Assembly: GCF_905475395.1 (NCBI RefSeq)
Contig: NC_058337.1
Location: forward strand, 71,196,368 to 71,260,367
Length of the DNA: 64,000 bases
Source: Chrysoperla carnea
Taxonomy: Eukaryota; Arthropoda; Insecta; Neuroptera; Chrysopidae
Reading direction: 5' to 3'
Under the pieces are notes generated by a model. It was not told the DNA's origin. It saw only the letters and a list, made by a program, of their open reading frames with translations, and did not search any database. Position numbers and translations under genes: made by a program. The stretch's first letter is position 1; every line of letters starts with the position of its first letter. Positions 47,715 to 58,737 of the stretch are shown here, piece after piece.

Positions 47715-50700
47715 TCATTCTTCTTTTTTATCATATTTATGATTATTATTGATTGCTCCGTTTGATGTTTTTCCGTTTGCTGTAGTTCCATTTACCATGG
47801 AGCCATTTGCCGTGGTGCCATTTGCTGTGGTACCATTTGCCGTTGTGCCATTTGATGTTGTACCGTTCTTCAATTGTCCATTTTTCAATGATTTTTTATC
47901 ATCAGTTGTGTATGCTTCTTTGTAGAAATTGTTGAATAAGAAGTAGAAGAAAATAGCATTAGGCAATGTAAAGTAAACTGACCACCTTGGATATCCACAA
48001 TCAATGAATAACAATTGAGCCGAATGGATGAAAGAAATACAAAATTGTAACTGCAAATAAAAAAAAATAAAAATTTGAAATTAATTTTTCATTTAATTTA
48101 TTTTTTATGGTGGAGACAAGAAATTTCGAATTCTGTGTTTGCAGAAATATAAATCCGCAAATTGGCAGTGTTAAATGATGTCTAATAAGTTACTTTATTT
48201 CTTCATTCTTAAAATTTTCACAGTTTCAGCTTAAGATAGTACGAGCACCAAGGCAAGTTTAAGCATGTGGTTGAAATTATTTGTACCATATTTTCAACTT
48301 TGATGATGAATTTTGTTATATCTTCATGAATGTAGACAAAAAAATAAGTAAAAGAAGAAAATTTTTCGATATCTGTTTTGGTTTTCGAAATATCAAAAGC
48401 TAAATAATTAAACAAAATTTTCAATTTTCAATATTTTTTTTTTTGTTTTCAATAATTTTATGGAAAATATATCATCCATCTACCGTTTTCACATAAGACC
48501 AATGCTAAATATGCCTACTTTTGAAGTCATTTATTTATTTTAATAATGGGCCAACCTCCCAAAAATTTTCAGAATTATTTAGACTTCTATTTCATACAAA
48601 AAAAATCAGACACTTTTATTCAGAATTGCCCAGGCGCTCGTACATCGTTAACAGATGTGTTTATTTATAGTAAGTATAAAACTGCTAAGATAATTTGTAA
48701 GAAATTTCTATTTGAGTCAGTTCAATCCTAGCTTTTAAGTATCTGAGTAGAGCTTCAGGCGATCTAGAACTATCGAAAATCATTAAAATCAAAAGACCAG
48801 CAACCTATACCTGAAAACTAATAAGGTATTACTGTCAGACGATAATTCCTATTAGCAAAAATGAAATCGCAAAAGAAATAACGGGAGAGCATGGTCTAGT
48901 GACCAGCTCATTGATGTCAATATAATATAATAATGAGCTAACCTAGGTATTACATGGGGTTTTCATACTAAATGTAAACTAAAGTGATTAACAAGTTGCA
49001 TACAAAAATAATATTAATAAAATAAAGAATATCAAACAATATTTTACATATTTAAAACAATTTATGCAATTTCATAACTTACTTTTATGGCAAATTATAT
49101 ATCTAAAATAAATAATAATTTATAAAAAAACTAAAAAAGTCGCTTTTGTAACTAGCTGAATTAAAAAGTAGAAAATAATTTCTTTAAATTAAAAAAATCA
49201 TCGAAAAAAAGCATGGGGTGCTAAATTTTAATAATTGTAAATATATTATAGACAGATATTGGTAAAAGTAAAGTCATGATAAAATATCTTAAAAAGAACC
49301 CAAGCTTTTATAGGATAAAATGATTTTTTTTTAATTTAAAGAACTTATTTTCTACCTTTTAGTTCAGCTAGTTACCAAAGCGTGTTTTTTAGTTTCTTTA
49401 AACTATTATTTATTTTTAGTTTTTTTGTTTTTTGGACTATTATTTATTTATCAAAAATTCAGTAAAAATATGGTGGGAGCGCAAATAAATGTATATATTA
49501 TAAATATGGAAATCGTTATTCCTGAAAATTCTGATAAGGATAATCAAATAAACTTAAAATTATTGTATTTTCATCGATTCTTGATAAGTGTGAAGCTAAT
49601 AAAAGCGTGTTAAAAATTATATCATACCATTTGTAATGTTGTTATGTAACGTTTCCACCATAAATATTTTTGATATTGTGGTCCCATTGCAGCAAACATA
49701 TAATATGTATACATAATAATATGTACAAATGAATTAATAAAACCAATAAATGTCCCATGACCACCTGGATAGTATTTGGTACATCCCCAACTGATCATTG
49801 GCATAACAGTGTGATGATACATATGTAAGAATGTAATCTGACGATCACGTTTTCGTAGTACAAAGAATACCGTATCTAGTAATTCTGACATTTTTGCCAG
49901 AAAATAGATATATACACCACGTGCAATCTGAAAAAAGTTTAATCAATTAATTCTATCGTTAAGACAGACTTTCAATAATAATATAAAGGGCCACATATTT
50001 CTCTCATCTCATCAAGTTGTAAGCAAAAAATATTAACTTCGAAAATTTTCGGGCACGTTCATATAAGTCGTACTAAGTAAATTAATAATTACTTAATTAT
50101 TTAGATTATTATACCATGCATATATGCAATATGCAAGGTATATTAAGTTTAGTCTCAAGTTTGTAACGCTTAAAAATATTGATGCAAAGCAAAAAATTTT
50201 GGTATAGATGTTCATAAAATCATCTAATTAGTCCATTCCCGGTTGTCTATCTGTCCTCTGTCGTCTGTCTGTCCGTCTGTCATCACGATTACTCAAAAAC
50301 GAAAAGAGATATCAAGCTGAAATTTTTATAGCGTACTGAGGACGTAAAAAGTGAAGTCAAGTTCGTAAATGAGCAACATAAGTCATTTGGGCCTTCTAAA
50401 TATTCCTTATATAAAAATAACCAACTTTTATTTGAAACATTTTTTCGTAAATATCACTGTTTACCCGTGAGGGCGCAAATTAGGCGTAAATTGTATAGTA
50501 TGTAATTATGGGAATATCAGTTATGTATGTGTGGCATGTATGTATGTGTAATGTGATAGAGTCATCAACACTGTCTATGCATAGTATTTCAACAACTAAC
50601 GCAAAGTTAAAGAATTTAACGCGTGAAATATTTAGCACCTGTGCAGAACGCCTGAGCACAACTCTTCAAAGAGTACAGGCATGGCATAGCAGTCTCGTAC

Positions 50701-53700
50701 TTCAAATATAGAACTTTGCTAAATTTATAAAATTTTGCGGTATTGAAAAACTATTTTTCTAATAAATGTTTCTTACTCTCATTGCTTCAGGTGTTCGAGA
50801 AAAATCCACGGGTTCACATCGCCAACTATATTTATTACCCCAACCAGCGTCTATTGCCTAAAAACAAAAACAAAACAAAAATATTAAAATTTTACAGAAA
50901 TGCTCTTAGTTTTCATAAAAATTTGTAAGATATAAGCAAGAGTGCTATAAAGATAATTTCTATAATAAAAAAAATGGCTTCAAATTACATATTAATATCG
51001 CCGTTTAATTAGCAATTACTAGGTGACGTAAACAAATTACTTTAAAAGAGCATACGGATGGGCTTTGGATGATCAATTAATTTAAATTTTTCAAATAAAA
51101 TAATTTTATTACTTATTTAATATTCAATTATCTCATTTAACTATTAATGAGAAATCTAGAAATTTAAAATAAAAACCCAATCAGTATTGTTGAGATCAAT
51201 TTCTAAATATAAATAATCGCTCCAATGCAATTATCATAAGTGAGTATGAATTTGGATTCTTCAGAAACAAGGCTTTGAAATTGAAATTAAAAAAAAATAT
51301 TGTCGATGTATTTCTATAGCCTGTATATATGAAATATATATCTCGGTATACTAATTTTAGTCTCAAGTTTATAATGCTTAGGAAAATATAATACCATCTC
51401 GAATTTATGATCAGGTTGATTCGATTTTCACCCCCCCCCCCTCTTTTAACTTACATAAGTAGATCCCTAAACAAATTATACCACTAACATGCCTTAAAAG
51501 GGCTTAAATTTTCAAAAAATGGTATTATTTATTTGGGGGGTCCACTTATGTAAAATAAAAGAGAGGGGATTCAAAATTGAATTAATTTGATCATAAATTC
51601 AAGATCTACAACTTTAAAAACCACCTTACATGCCTTAAAAAAGCTTAAATTTTCAAAAAAAATTCTATTATTTATTTAGGGAGTCTATTATGTGGGCTAA
51701 AGGAGAGAAGTAATCAATTTAACATTTTGGCTTAAAATACGAGATCAGACACTCCAAAAACCCCCTTATAAGTCTTAATTTGTAAAAAAAATTGTTTTTT
51801 CCTTTTGAGAGTCTTTTAGACCGCCGAAATGGAGAGGGAGATGCATAAAGGAGTATATTAATAGAAAATTAAATATCTAGCATTTTGATCTTCTTAAAAT
51901 CTTTTTAAAGTTATCTTAGACTTTTCTTAGGATAATTTTCGTAAGAAAAAAGTTCGTTTATTGTACTGAACATGTTTTTTTTTTTTTTAGTAATTGACAA
52001 ACTGCGACCGCACAAGACCATTTTAGTATCTAAGTAGCACCTTATATGCAAATTGACAAAAATATAGGCTGTAAAAATTTCTACCAAGTTTAAAATTTAA
52101 TAAAAAATATATATAACTTACCTCAACAAATAACCATATACTAACTAAAACTTGTATAAAATTATATGCTATTAATGTGTTTTTTAAAGAGAAAGGTTTT
52201 CTATGTTGCATGTATCTTGGCCCCCATGATAATGTAAAATATAGATATAATCCTAATATTGTCAAACCAGGCATTGGCGATTTTATTAGAAACCAATCAT
52301 TCGTTCTGGGATCTGAAAAAATGAAAAAAAAAATTAAAATTAGGTGGAAAATTCGTAAACACAAAATCCTGGCCTAAAAAATGGTCCGCCACTCTGATAT
52401 AGACTCTACTCACATTTACTTCGAAAAATAAACAATCAAAATTCTATTTATTAAATAGCTGAGCGTTATTTATGCCAATTTAAAATTAAAAGTGCTTAAT
52501 AAATTACATATGGGTTAGTTGTTTAACTTAAATTTAAAACCGACTTGAAAAAGGCCGAGAATTTGATCCTGATGCCGTTTTACAAAACAAACAAACCGAC
52601 AAAAATCGTTAAAATTTTATTTTTCGAAGAAAACATAATTGAAAATCATCCTGGTCAGTATCACGGCGTATTTGTCAGGCTAGAGATTGGTCTAATAAGA
52701 ATTGGGTAGAAATATTATATGCCAACCGCTTTTTTTGTTCTGTCAAAAACTTCATTCATAAATAAAAATACGTTCCTAAATTTAATTTCGCTTTATGAAT
52801 GAATTATCAAGGAGAGCTGAATGCTGGGCGGTGCTTTTATTTGGATGTTCTAATTTGTTTGCGATTAATATTTTCTACTAACTGTTCAAAATAATGTTTT
52901 TTTTCTAATAATCAGATAGTTGCATAAAATTCATTTTCGATTCTTCTTTATTTTAAAAAATACACGAAGATTGTAGTGTGCAGTTCAATACGTAAAATAC
53001 CGTGTTTACTATAACAGCTAATATTCAAAATGTATATGCCTGTGGAAGACATTTCTGTGTTTCTTTTAGTATCGAGTTAGTTTTTTTGCTATTTTAGTGG
53101 TATCACCTATTTTTATTTTTTTGAAACTGAAAATTTTGAGGTCATTCTTATTAAAATTTCATAATTAGCAAAGAAGTATAAAAATTAGTTTACTAACAAC
53201 TTGGATACATTAAAATTTAATATAACCGGAAATGTTAATGTAATTAAAGTAATAGTCGAAATTACGTATGTATATATCATAGGGAAATCCCTATAAGACA
53301 TACAAATATATTTTTTATTGTTTTAGACGGCAAAAAATATGTAAGTACTTGACATATAGAGGTGGTGATAAAGTTAGTGAACAAGCTTCTGAAGCTTTTA
53401 TTTAATTTCGATAAACATAAAGCTCACATAAATAAATTTTTAATGCAGTTCTCTCAATATTTCTCCTGGTCAGAGTTGTTTGACCACCTTTGAATATCTT
53501 CGCCTGGTCAAGAAAATATGTGCTGGCTTCAAGCCTGCCTGGCAAATATGAGATGCAATAAAAAGTTATTTATGTGAGCTTTGTGTTTATCAAAATTAAA
53601 TAAAAGCTAAATTAAATTATTACAATATCGCCCTTGCTCAGTGCTGTCAAACAAATCGATAAAAACCTAGGCGCATTTCAGAATTGTGATGTAAGAGGTC

Positions 53701-54722
53701 CTATATCTACTGTTGGTTTTATTCGTCATCTATATATAGCCGCAGCTTTATAATATAGTTTTCAAGCTCTATTTAATTGTAATATGTCCACAGAAAATCA
53801 GTAAAATTAAAAACAGTCTGTTTTAATGTAGGTACTCGATTCCTATCTAGGGAGAAGGGCCTTGTTAATTTTTTTGATATTTTTGCAATGATATTTTTTT
53901 AATGAAGACAGAGGAGAAATATTTTCTGCCTCATATAACAGACCTAGATTGATGAGCGATGCGGGTACTCATCAACTAGTTATCTAATAAAATTTGCTAC
54001 ACCCTTCATTATTAAAAGTTATTTTATTTGGCATTAGAGAATGTCAACAAAATAAACATCGGTATAAACAGATAATACTTAAGAGAAGAAGAAAAAACAA
54101 TAACAGAAAAAAGTAATACAAAATTCTAGAATTATAAGTAATATGATAATGTTGTAATAATAATTAATAATGAATACAATAACAGTAAGAAAGCAAAATT
54201 ATTTCAAAGATGCGATTTTTTTCCCGGTATTTTAGAACACTTGACTAGGTTCGTGAGCATTCAATCAAATGAGTCACAATTTCTACTGTATTGCAAAGGA
54301 CATATATCAAAAAAAGCTGATAATACCATGGTTATCATAGCTCTGCTGAACATGGATTGGCTAGTACTACATGTTTTGCTTATACTATAACTTAACTTGA
54401 ATAGTAATTTGTTAAACCCTCTATTTACATTATAAGACGTAAATGATTTCTTCTCTGATTTTTTCTATTAATTATATTATTGAATTGGAAAATTTTCTTC
54501 TATATTAATGAATTGAGATAAAATTATTTGATTTTACGAAATATATAATTAATTTATTGTTGCTAAAGTAAAACGGCGAACAAAATCAAGCAGAATTTAA
54601 AATTTTTTAGTATGAGTAATGTTTGAGATGATTTGTTAATAAACTTAATAATAAAATTTACCTGCTAAATCGATAAACAGATGGTCATAGTATCTCGTCA
54701 TCGAATTATTGTACAACGACAT
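47715..54722 (-). CDS. ELO-D: very long chain fatty acid elongase (ELOVL family), 322 aa, 5 coding exons
   Basis: Predicted ER fatty-acid elongase on the - strand. Exons in coding order: 54722-54662, 52312-52122, 50857-50777, 49927-49628 and 48050-47715; 969 nt including TGA. Motifs: the DPRTNDW entry, YSWRCEPVD in exon 3, KMSELLDTVFFVLRKR (123-138), HMYHH (146-150), PGGHGTF, NSFVHIIMYTYY (176-187), YLWWKRY and TTLQMLQ. These match a conventional insect elongase better than its three neighbours do. It has an extra phase-0 intron after residue 84, splitting what is one exon in A-C. The cytosolic tail is long, with nine Asn-Gly pairs at exact five-residue spacing (268-309), and ends KKEE, a KKxx ER-retrieval signal. 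The start gives an N-terminus of family length. Substrate is unknown. Confidence 0.9.
47757..47882 (-). repeat. 15-bp coding minisatellite: (NGTTA)n repeat in the ELO-D tail
   Basis: Units of 15 bp encode NGTTA-like pentapeptides. Nine NG pairs fall at a strict five-residue interval, and six of them form N-G-T/S sequons. Codons vary between units (AAT GGC/GGT/GGA, ACA/ACC/ACG), so the repeat has been kept long enough to diverge at synonymous sites while keeping its period. Confidence 0.85.
48232..48440. repeat. half copy of the 42606 palindromic repeat, in ELO-D intron 4
   Basis: The block from TTAAGATAGTACGAGCACC through AATTAAACAAAATTTTCAATT matches the left arm and centre of 42606-42950. 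The right arm is absent. Confidence 0.6.
49110..49415. mobile_element. inverted-repeat MITE in ELO-D intron 4
   Basis: Arms of about 95 bp at the two ends are mutually inverted. Shared blocks include GTAACTAGCTGAA, 'GTAGAAAATAA' and TTCTTTAAATTAAAAAAA. The ~110-bp centre has no coding frame. Confidence 0.7.
50110..50610 (-). repeat. IR-1 interspersed element, copy 7 (short form, reversed), in ELO-D intron 3
   Basis: The copy starts with the 3' palindrome (ATACCATGCATATATGC), then the reversed TTAAGTTTAGTC block and the (GTCC/GTCT)n tract at about 50255-50280. It ends in the internal ACACTGTCTATGCATAG and AACAACTAAC near 50600; the outermost 5' bases are degraded. A partial block missing around 50395 marks a deletion. 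Another short 3' fragment lies at about 51325-51380. Confidence 0.7.
51485..51850. repeat. diverged tandem repeat (three ~140-bp units) in ELO-D intron 2
   Basis: Units begin near 51488, 51630 and 51768. They share 'CATGCCTTAAAAnnGCTTAAATTTTCAAAAAA' and a later 'TTATTTATTTnGGGnGTC' block. A poly-C tract (10 C) precedes the array at about 51432. It is non-coding. Confidence 0.5.
53393..53608. mobile_element. 216-bp inverted-repeat MITE in ELO-D intron 1
   Basis: Terminal arms of about 60 bp begin AGCTTTTATTTAATTT and are nearly identical in inverted orientation; both contain AAAGCTCACATAAATAA. The centre is short and non-coding. The high arm similarity suggests a fairly recent insertion. Confidence 0.75.
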
Positions 54723-54751
54723 ATTTATTAATTTTATGATATATTCACCTG
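54723..54751 (-). promoter_or_regulatory. 3' splice site and 5' leader just before the ELO-D start codon
   Basis: On the - strand TTTGTTTCAG (AG at 54750-54749) precedes a 26-nt leader and the ATG at 54722. ELO-D therefore likely has a non-coding first exon further upstream (higher coordinates), as ELO-A does. Confidence 0.5.
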
Positions 54752-54974
54752 AAACAAAGAAAATGAACATTAATATTTTATTATATCTTTATTTATATTT
54801 AATTAGTGTTTTGGTATTAGCTTAAAAAATCCGGTATTTTTTCGAAAATGGCGATTTTTCAAACTTCTATCAAAACAACGCTTCCAAAATTATGCAAATT
54901 TGCATGTATTTTATGAAATTTTACAATTTCTAATATTATAATCAAAGAATCCAAACATGTGCATCTATTTAAAC

Positions 54975-55802
54975 CAGGGCTTCTTAAACTATGGGTCGCG
55001 ACCCCATTTGGGGTCGCGTAGCAAAATTCTGGGGTCGCGAGAGGTAAAAATACAATTTAACAGAAAATGTTTTTTAACTTGTAAAATTATTGTTATAAAG
55101 ATAAAATAACAATTATCGTAGATAAATATATCATAAAATCTTCTAGTTCGGAAAGACCGTACCGAACTAGAAGACCTGCATTTCTATTAAGAGTATTATA
55201 ATAACTTGAATAACATTTACTATGAGTTATGAAATGTTAATGGAATAAATAAAAAATATAAATTTATTTTTGTCAATCTCTAAAAGCCGAAACAATCCCG
55301 AGAAATAATTATCAACAAAATTTCTAGGTATTATTGCTGAAGAAACAGCTTTAACACATATTAAATCCCAATACCGTTCAGCGATAAAAAATGTTGAAGA
55401 GGTCTTACGTCCAGCAGTTTCAAACATTCCACCAAAATTTGATTTGTTATGCAATAAAAAACAGGCACATCCATCTCATTAAATTTTTAACTTATACTTT
55501 AATTTAATACTTACCACGCAACTACTTGAATATATTCGAGAGAATTAAGACGGTCAGAATCCACTTTTATTTTTGAAACTATAATAAATACAATTTTATA
55601 ATTTTTGTGCAATTTTTAATTTTAGATTTTTGTATGTTTCAAAACGAATTCTAAACTTATATATTTTCATATGGATATGTATATTGTTATCTAATAAATA
55701 AATCATCAATATTAATTTTTTTTCTTTTATATTTGTATGGGGTCGTCAGGAAACTCGCAATCAAAAGTGGGGTCGTGAATTACAAAAGTTTAAGAAGCCC
55801 TG
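54975..55802. mobile_element. 828-bp hAT-type element with 8-bp target duplication
   Basis: The ends are inverted repeats, CAGGGCTTCTTAAACT on the left and its near-exact complement (AGTTTAAGAAGCCCTG) on the right. Both are flanked by the same 8 bp, ATTTAAAC, at 54967-54974 and 55803-55810. An 8-bp duplication with CAGGG-type ends is diagnostic of the hAT superfamily. GGGTCGCGA-type motifs sit subterminally. The interior - strand frame (55227-55454) might be an old transposase remnant, but I cannot show homology, so the element is non-autonomous. The right flank resembles the reversed 5' end of an IR-1 copy, so it may have landed inside one. Confidence 0.85.
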
Positions 55803-56340
55803 ATTTAAACAATTAACTTAGTTAGTTGCTGTCTTCACTTGTTTTTAGTTGATTCCTCATTTCAAAAATTTGAAGGGAATTCGTAGGAAAGAAACCTGAG
55901 ATTTTACATTTTTATGGCTCCTCACATGTGAACAGCCTTTTCAAATTAATATAGAGGTACAAAGATGTGATTTTGAGGGGTGTTCACTTTCGAGACCCTT
56001 ACCTTATTTTGTAAAACATAAAATTATGTTTTCGTGTTTTATGGTTTTTACACACCCCACGAGCCCCTCAAAACTGAGCTATATGTATATCAGTTGAGTT
56101 GGTGTTAAGAATGTGCCTTTTGGGAATATTTAAGCTTCTCAACTATCTTTCACCCTTTTTTATACCAGAAAATCATTATTTTTTGAAGTATTTAAGGCTT
56201 TACACTTCTCCATAATCCCTCCAAAACTGAGCTAGTGACTTGAAAATTGAAATGTTAATCGAATATGTGTCACGGGCATTTCTTTAAAAGCGTTTTAAAG
56301 CTTTCAACTTTCAAATCCTCCTTTAAAAATATTTTATGTA

Positions 56341-56735
56341 TACTAGCTTGACACCACTTCGCTCGACTTAAAAGTACAGACCACCGCGTTATAGCTTCCG
56401 CCTCTCTTGCTCTCGCTTATGAACCTTCTGTAACATGTAACATTCGAAATAGATCTAGGGATTGTTTCACACAGGTAAAATATATGTACAGAATTCAATT
56501 TTTTTTAAATGTTATATAGCCTTGGTTCAAAATGATACTTCTAGATGGCGTAGTGAAATGTAATAGGCGAAATTTTTTTGTTTTATTTTTTTCGTAATTT
56601 ATTTTTATAAATTATTGCTCATCGATTAGTCTGATGTATGAGCTATATTATCATACAGTTTTATTCAAATCCGTTTGCGAATTTTTGTGTGAAAGCGTAA
56701 CAAACAAACAAACAAACATCCTAACGTTCACATTT
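56341..56735 (+). repeat. dispersed repeat with (ACAA)n tract
   Basis: The opening 'TATACTAGCTTGACACCACTTCGC' and closing 'TTTGTGTGAAAGCGTAACAAACAAAC ... CATTTATAATATAG' have the layout of a repeat widespread in insect genomes, reported here from memory of the family. The interior 'TTATTCAAATCCGTTTGCGA' fits too. There is no intact coding frame. Confidence 0.5.
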
Positions 56736-58658
56736 ATAATATAGCAATGGGGGTTGATGGATGCTTTGTGTTAAAAATCGTGAAAAAAACATGGTATTTT
56801 TCTGTAGAAATTCCACCATATCAACCATAGGAACACCAACCTTTTTTCCAAGTTGTAATTATCAAACACATATCAATTTTTGAGAATTCTCAATAAGAGG
56901 AATACGTATTAAAATTTATTATTTAACCCTACTGTAAATTACGTAATTAAGTTTAATTTGGTTATGTGCACTGATTGTTAGACTATTTAAAACAAAAAAC
57001 AAGCCTCAATCTTTTTCAAATTACAGTGCCGATACATTCTTACTTTAAAGATATTGTATAACTAAAATCTTAATTTTCAAAGAAAATCTTGTTAAAATTT
57101 TATACAATAAACATTCCTTTTGTAAAATAATTATATTGACATACATTTATTATTGGTTGACGATATTGAATGAAGAATATCGCATCACATAATTTTATTC
57201 AAGAAACATTGCTTAATTTATTGTTCAATTAAAACTAGAAAAATTATTATTAATAATTGCATACATAAAATGTTTACGATCAATTAGTGTCATCGAAAAG
57301 AGGTGTAAATAGATTTAATATCTAATATCACCAAAGAATGAATTATGAAGAAGATGTTAGGTATATAAGGTCATTTATTTTTAGAATGTTTTCCATTCTT
57401 TACTATTTTTCAATAAATTTTTAAACGTTATGACTTCAATGACTTTCTTGTTAATCCACAAAGTCCTTCTGACTATACAGAATATTTAATTATCCAAAGC
57501 CATGCTTAACAGAAATTGTATGGAAATAGGTTAATTTTCCAAAAATATCATACTGATTTATATATTATTTTCAAGAAGAGACAATTTTTGAAATTTTAAC
57601 GTTAGATTCCAAACTTGTTTGAACGACGTAAGCCATGCTGAGCTTTTTGTTTGCTTGCGTAAATTCAAATAAAACTGGATAATAAGTTGAACAATACTTA
57701 TTACAGTTCGGTCCGTTTGGGCCAATTCTTGCATGTAGGTAGGTTTTGGCCAAGACCTTGGTAGTTGACTCTTGATCTCGATAAGCTAACACTGATTGTA
57801 TGTTGGCTTCCTTACAAGACCAAGAATACATTTCAATAATCTCCAAAATCAACAAATACGTACATCTCTATTTAGAATATTTAACTAATTCTGTCGTAAG
57901 AGATATCGTCGTAATATTCACAGTACCGTAGAGTTTATAGGGTTAAAAATGGGATTCAAAAATACTCCTTTGGACATGGGTTTCTTTCATTAATAAAGGT
58001 AAAAAAAACAAAAAAAATTCTCGTTTTCTAGATACAAAAAATTTCTTATAAATGTAATTTTTTTTTTTTTATTTTCCGCGCTTTCAGCAGCGAGGGTCAT
58101 TTGCGCAGATAGCAAAAGGTACGTATATAATATTATGTTACGTAATCTTTATATTTTTGTGAGAAGTTGGTTGGTGGTTTTTAGGAAGTTGTATAATTTG
58201 TTAGTACAAATGTAATTAATACAAAACATTTCGTTTTCGGAGTATTTAATCATAAATTCTTGGAACAAGAATATGAAAACTTTATGATGGGATATTTCGA
58301 AAATTAATAGTTTTGACCATATATTTGTGTGATTTTTTTAAAATTATTTTGTTAAAAAAAACTAAAAAATAAAAATTACTTATTATGTTCTTGTTTTAAA
58401 AGTTTAGCACCATATATTTCGAATTTTGTAAAAAGAAAATTTAAAAGTGTTTTTGTCAAGTCAAACGTAATGCAAATTGACGATGGTAAAATACCAGCTA
58501 CATATTTATGATTCTTTTGCATTCAAAATAAGCGTTTCCAATCAATTGGTAAAGATACGCATAAAGATGTTCTTATAAGGTCATTTTAATTGTAGAATGT
58601 ATTTTTTTAATATTAATAAATTTTAAAAGTATTTATGTTGTTAACATTAAAGATACAA

Positions 58659-58737
58659 ATGGTTCACAACAAAAAGACAATTTTTCTTTTACAATTTCTG
58701 TTGATTACCTTCACAATTATTTATAATGAAAAAGTAG
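58659..58737 (+). CDS. candidate signal-peptide exon (weak)
   Basis: An ATG opens 26 codons with a short basic start (MVHNKK) and a hydrophobic core (IFLLQFLLITFTIIY). It ends at a consensus GTAAGT donor in phase 1. That is the look of a first coding exon of a secreted protein. No second exon in phase could be found downstream, and A+T-rich DNA often makes hydrophobic runs by chance. Confidence 0.15.

Noticed and set aside
55227-55454. 75-codon - strand ORF inside the hAT-type element as a transposase
   Set aside because: Position is suggestive, but no hAT catalytic or dimerisation motif can be recognised, so it is not called as a gene.
57571-57855. 94-codon - strand ORF with several Cys residues
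   Set aside because: The composition is somewhat gene-like, but no motif, signal peptide or paired exon could be shown. It may deserve a protein search but is not called.
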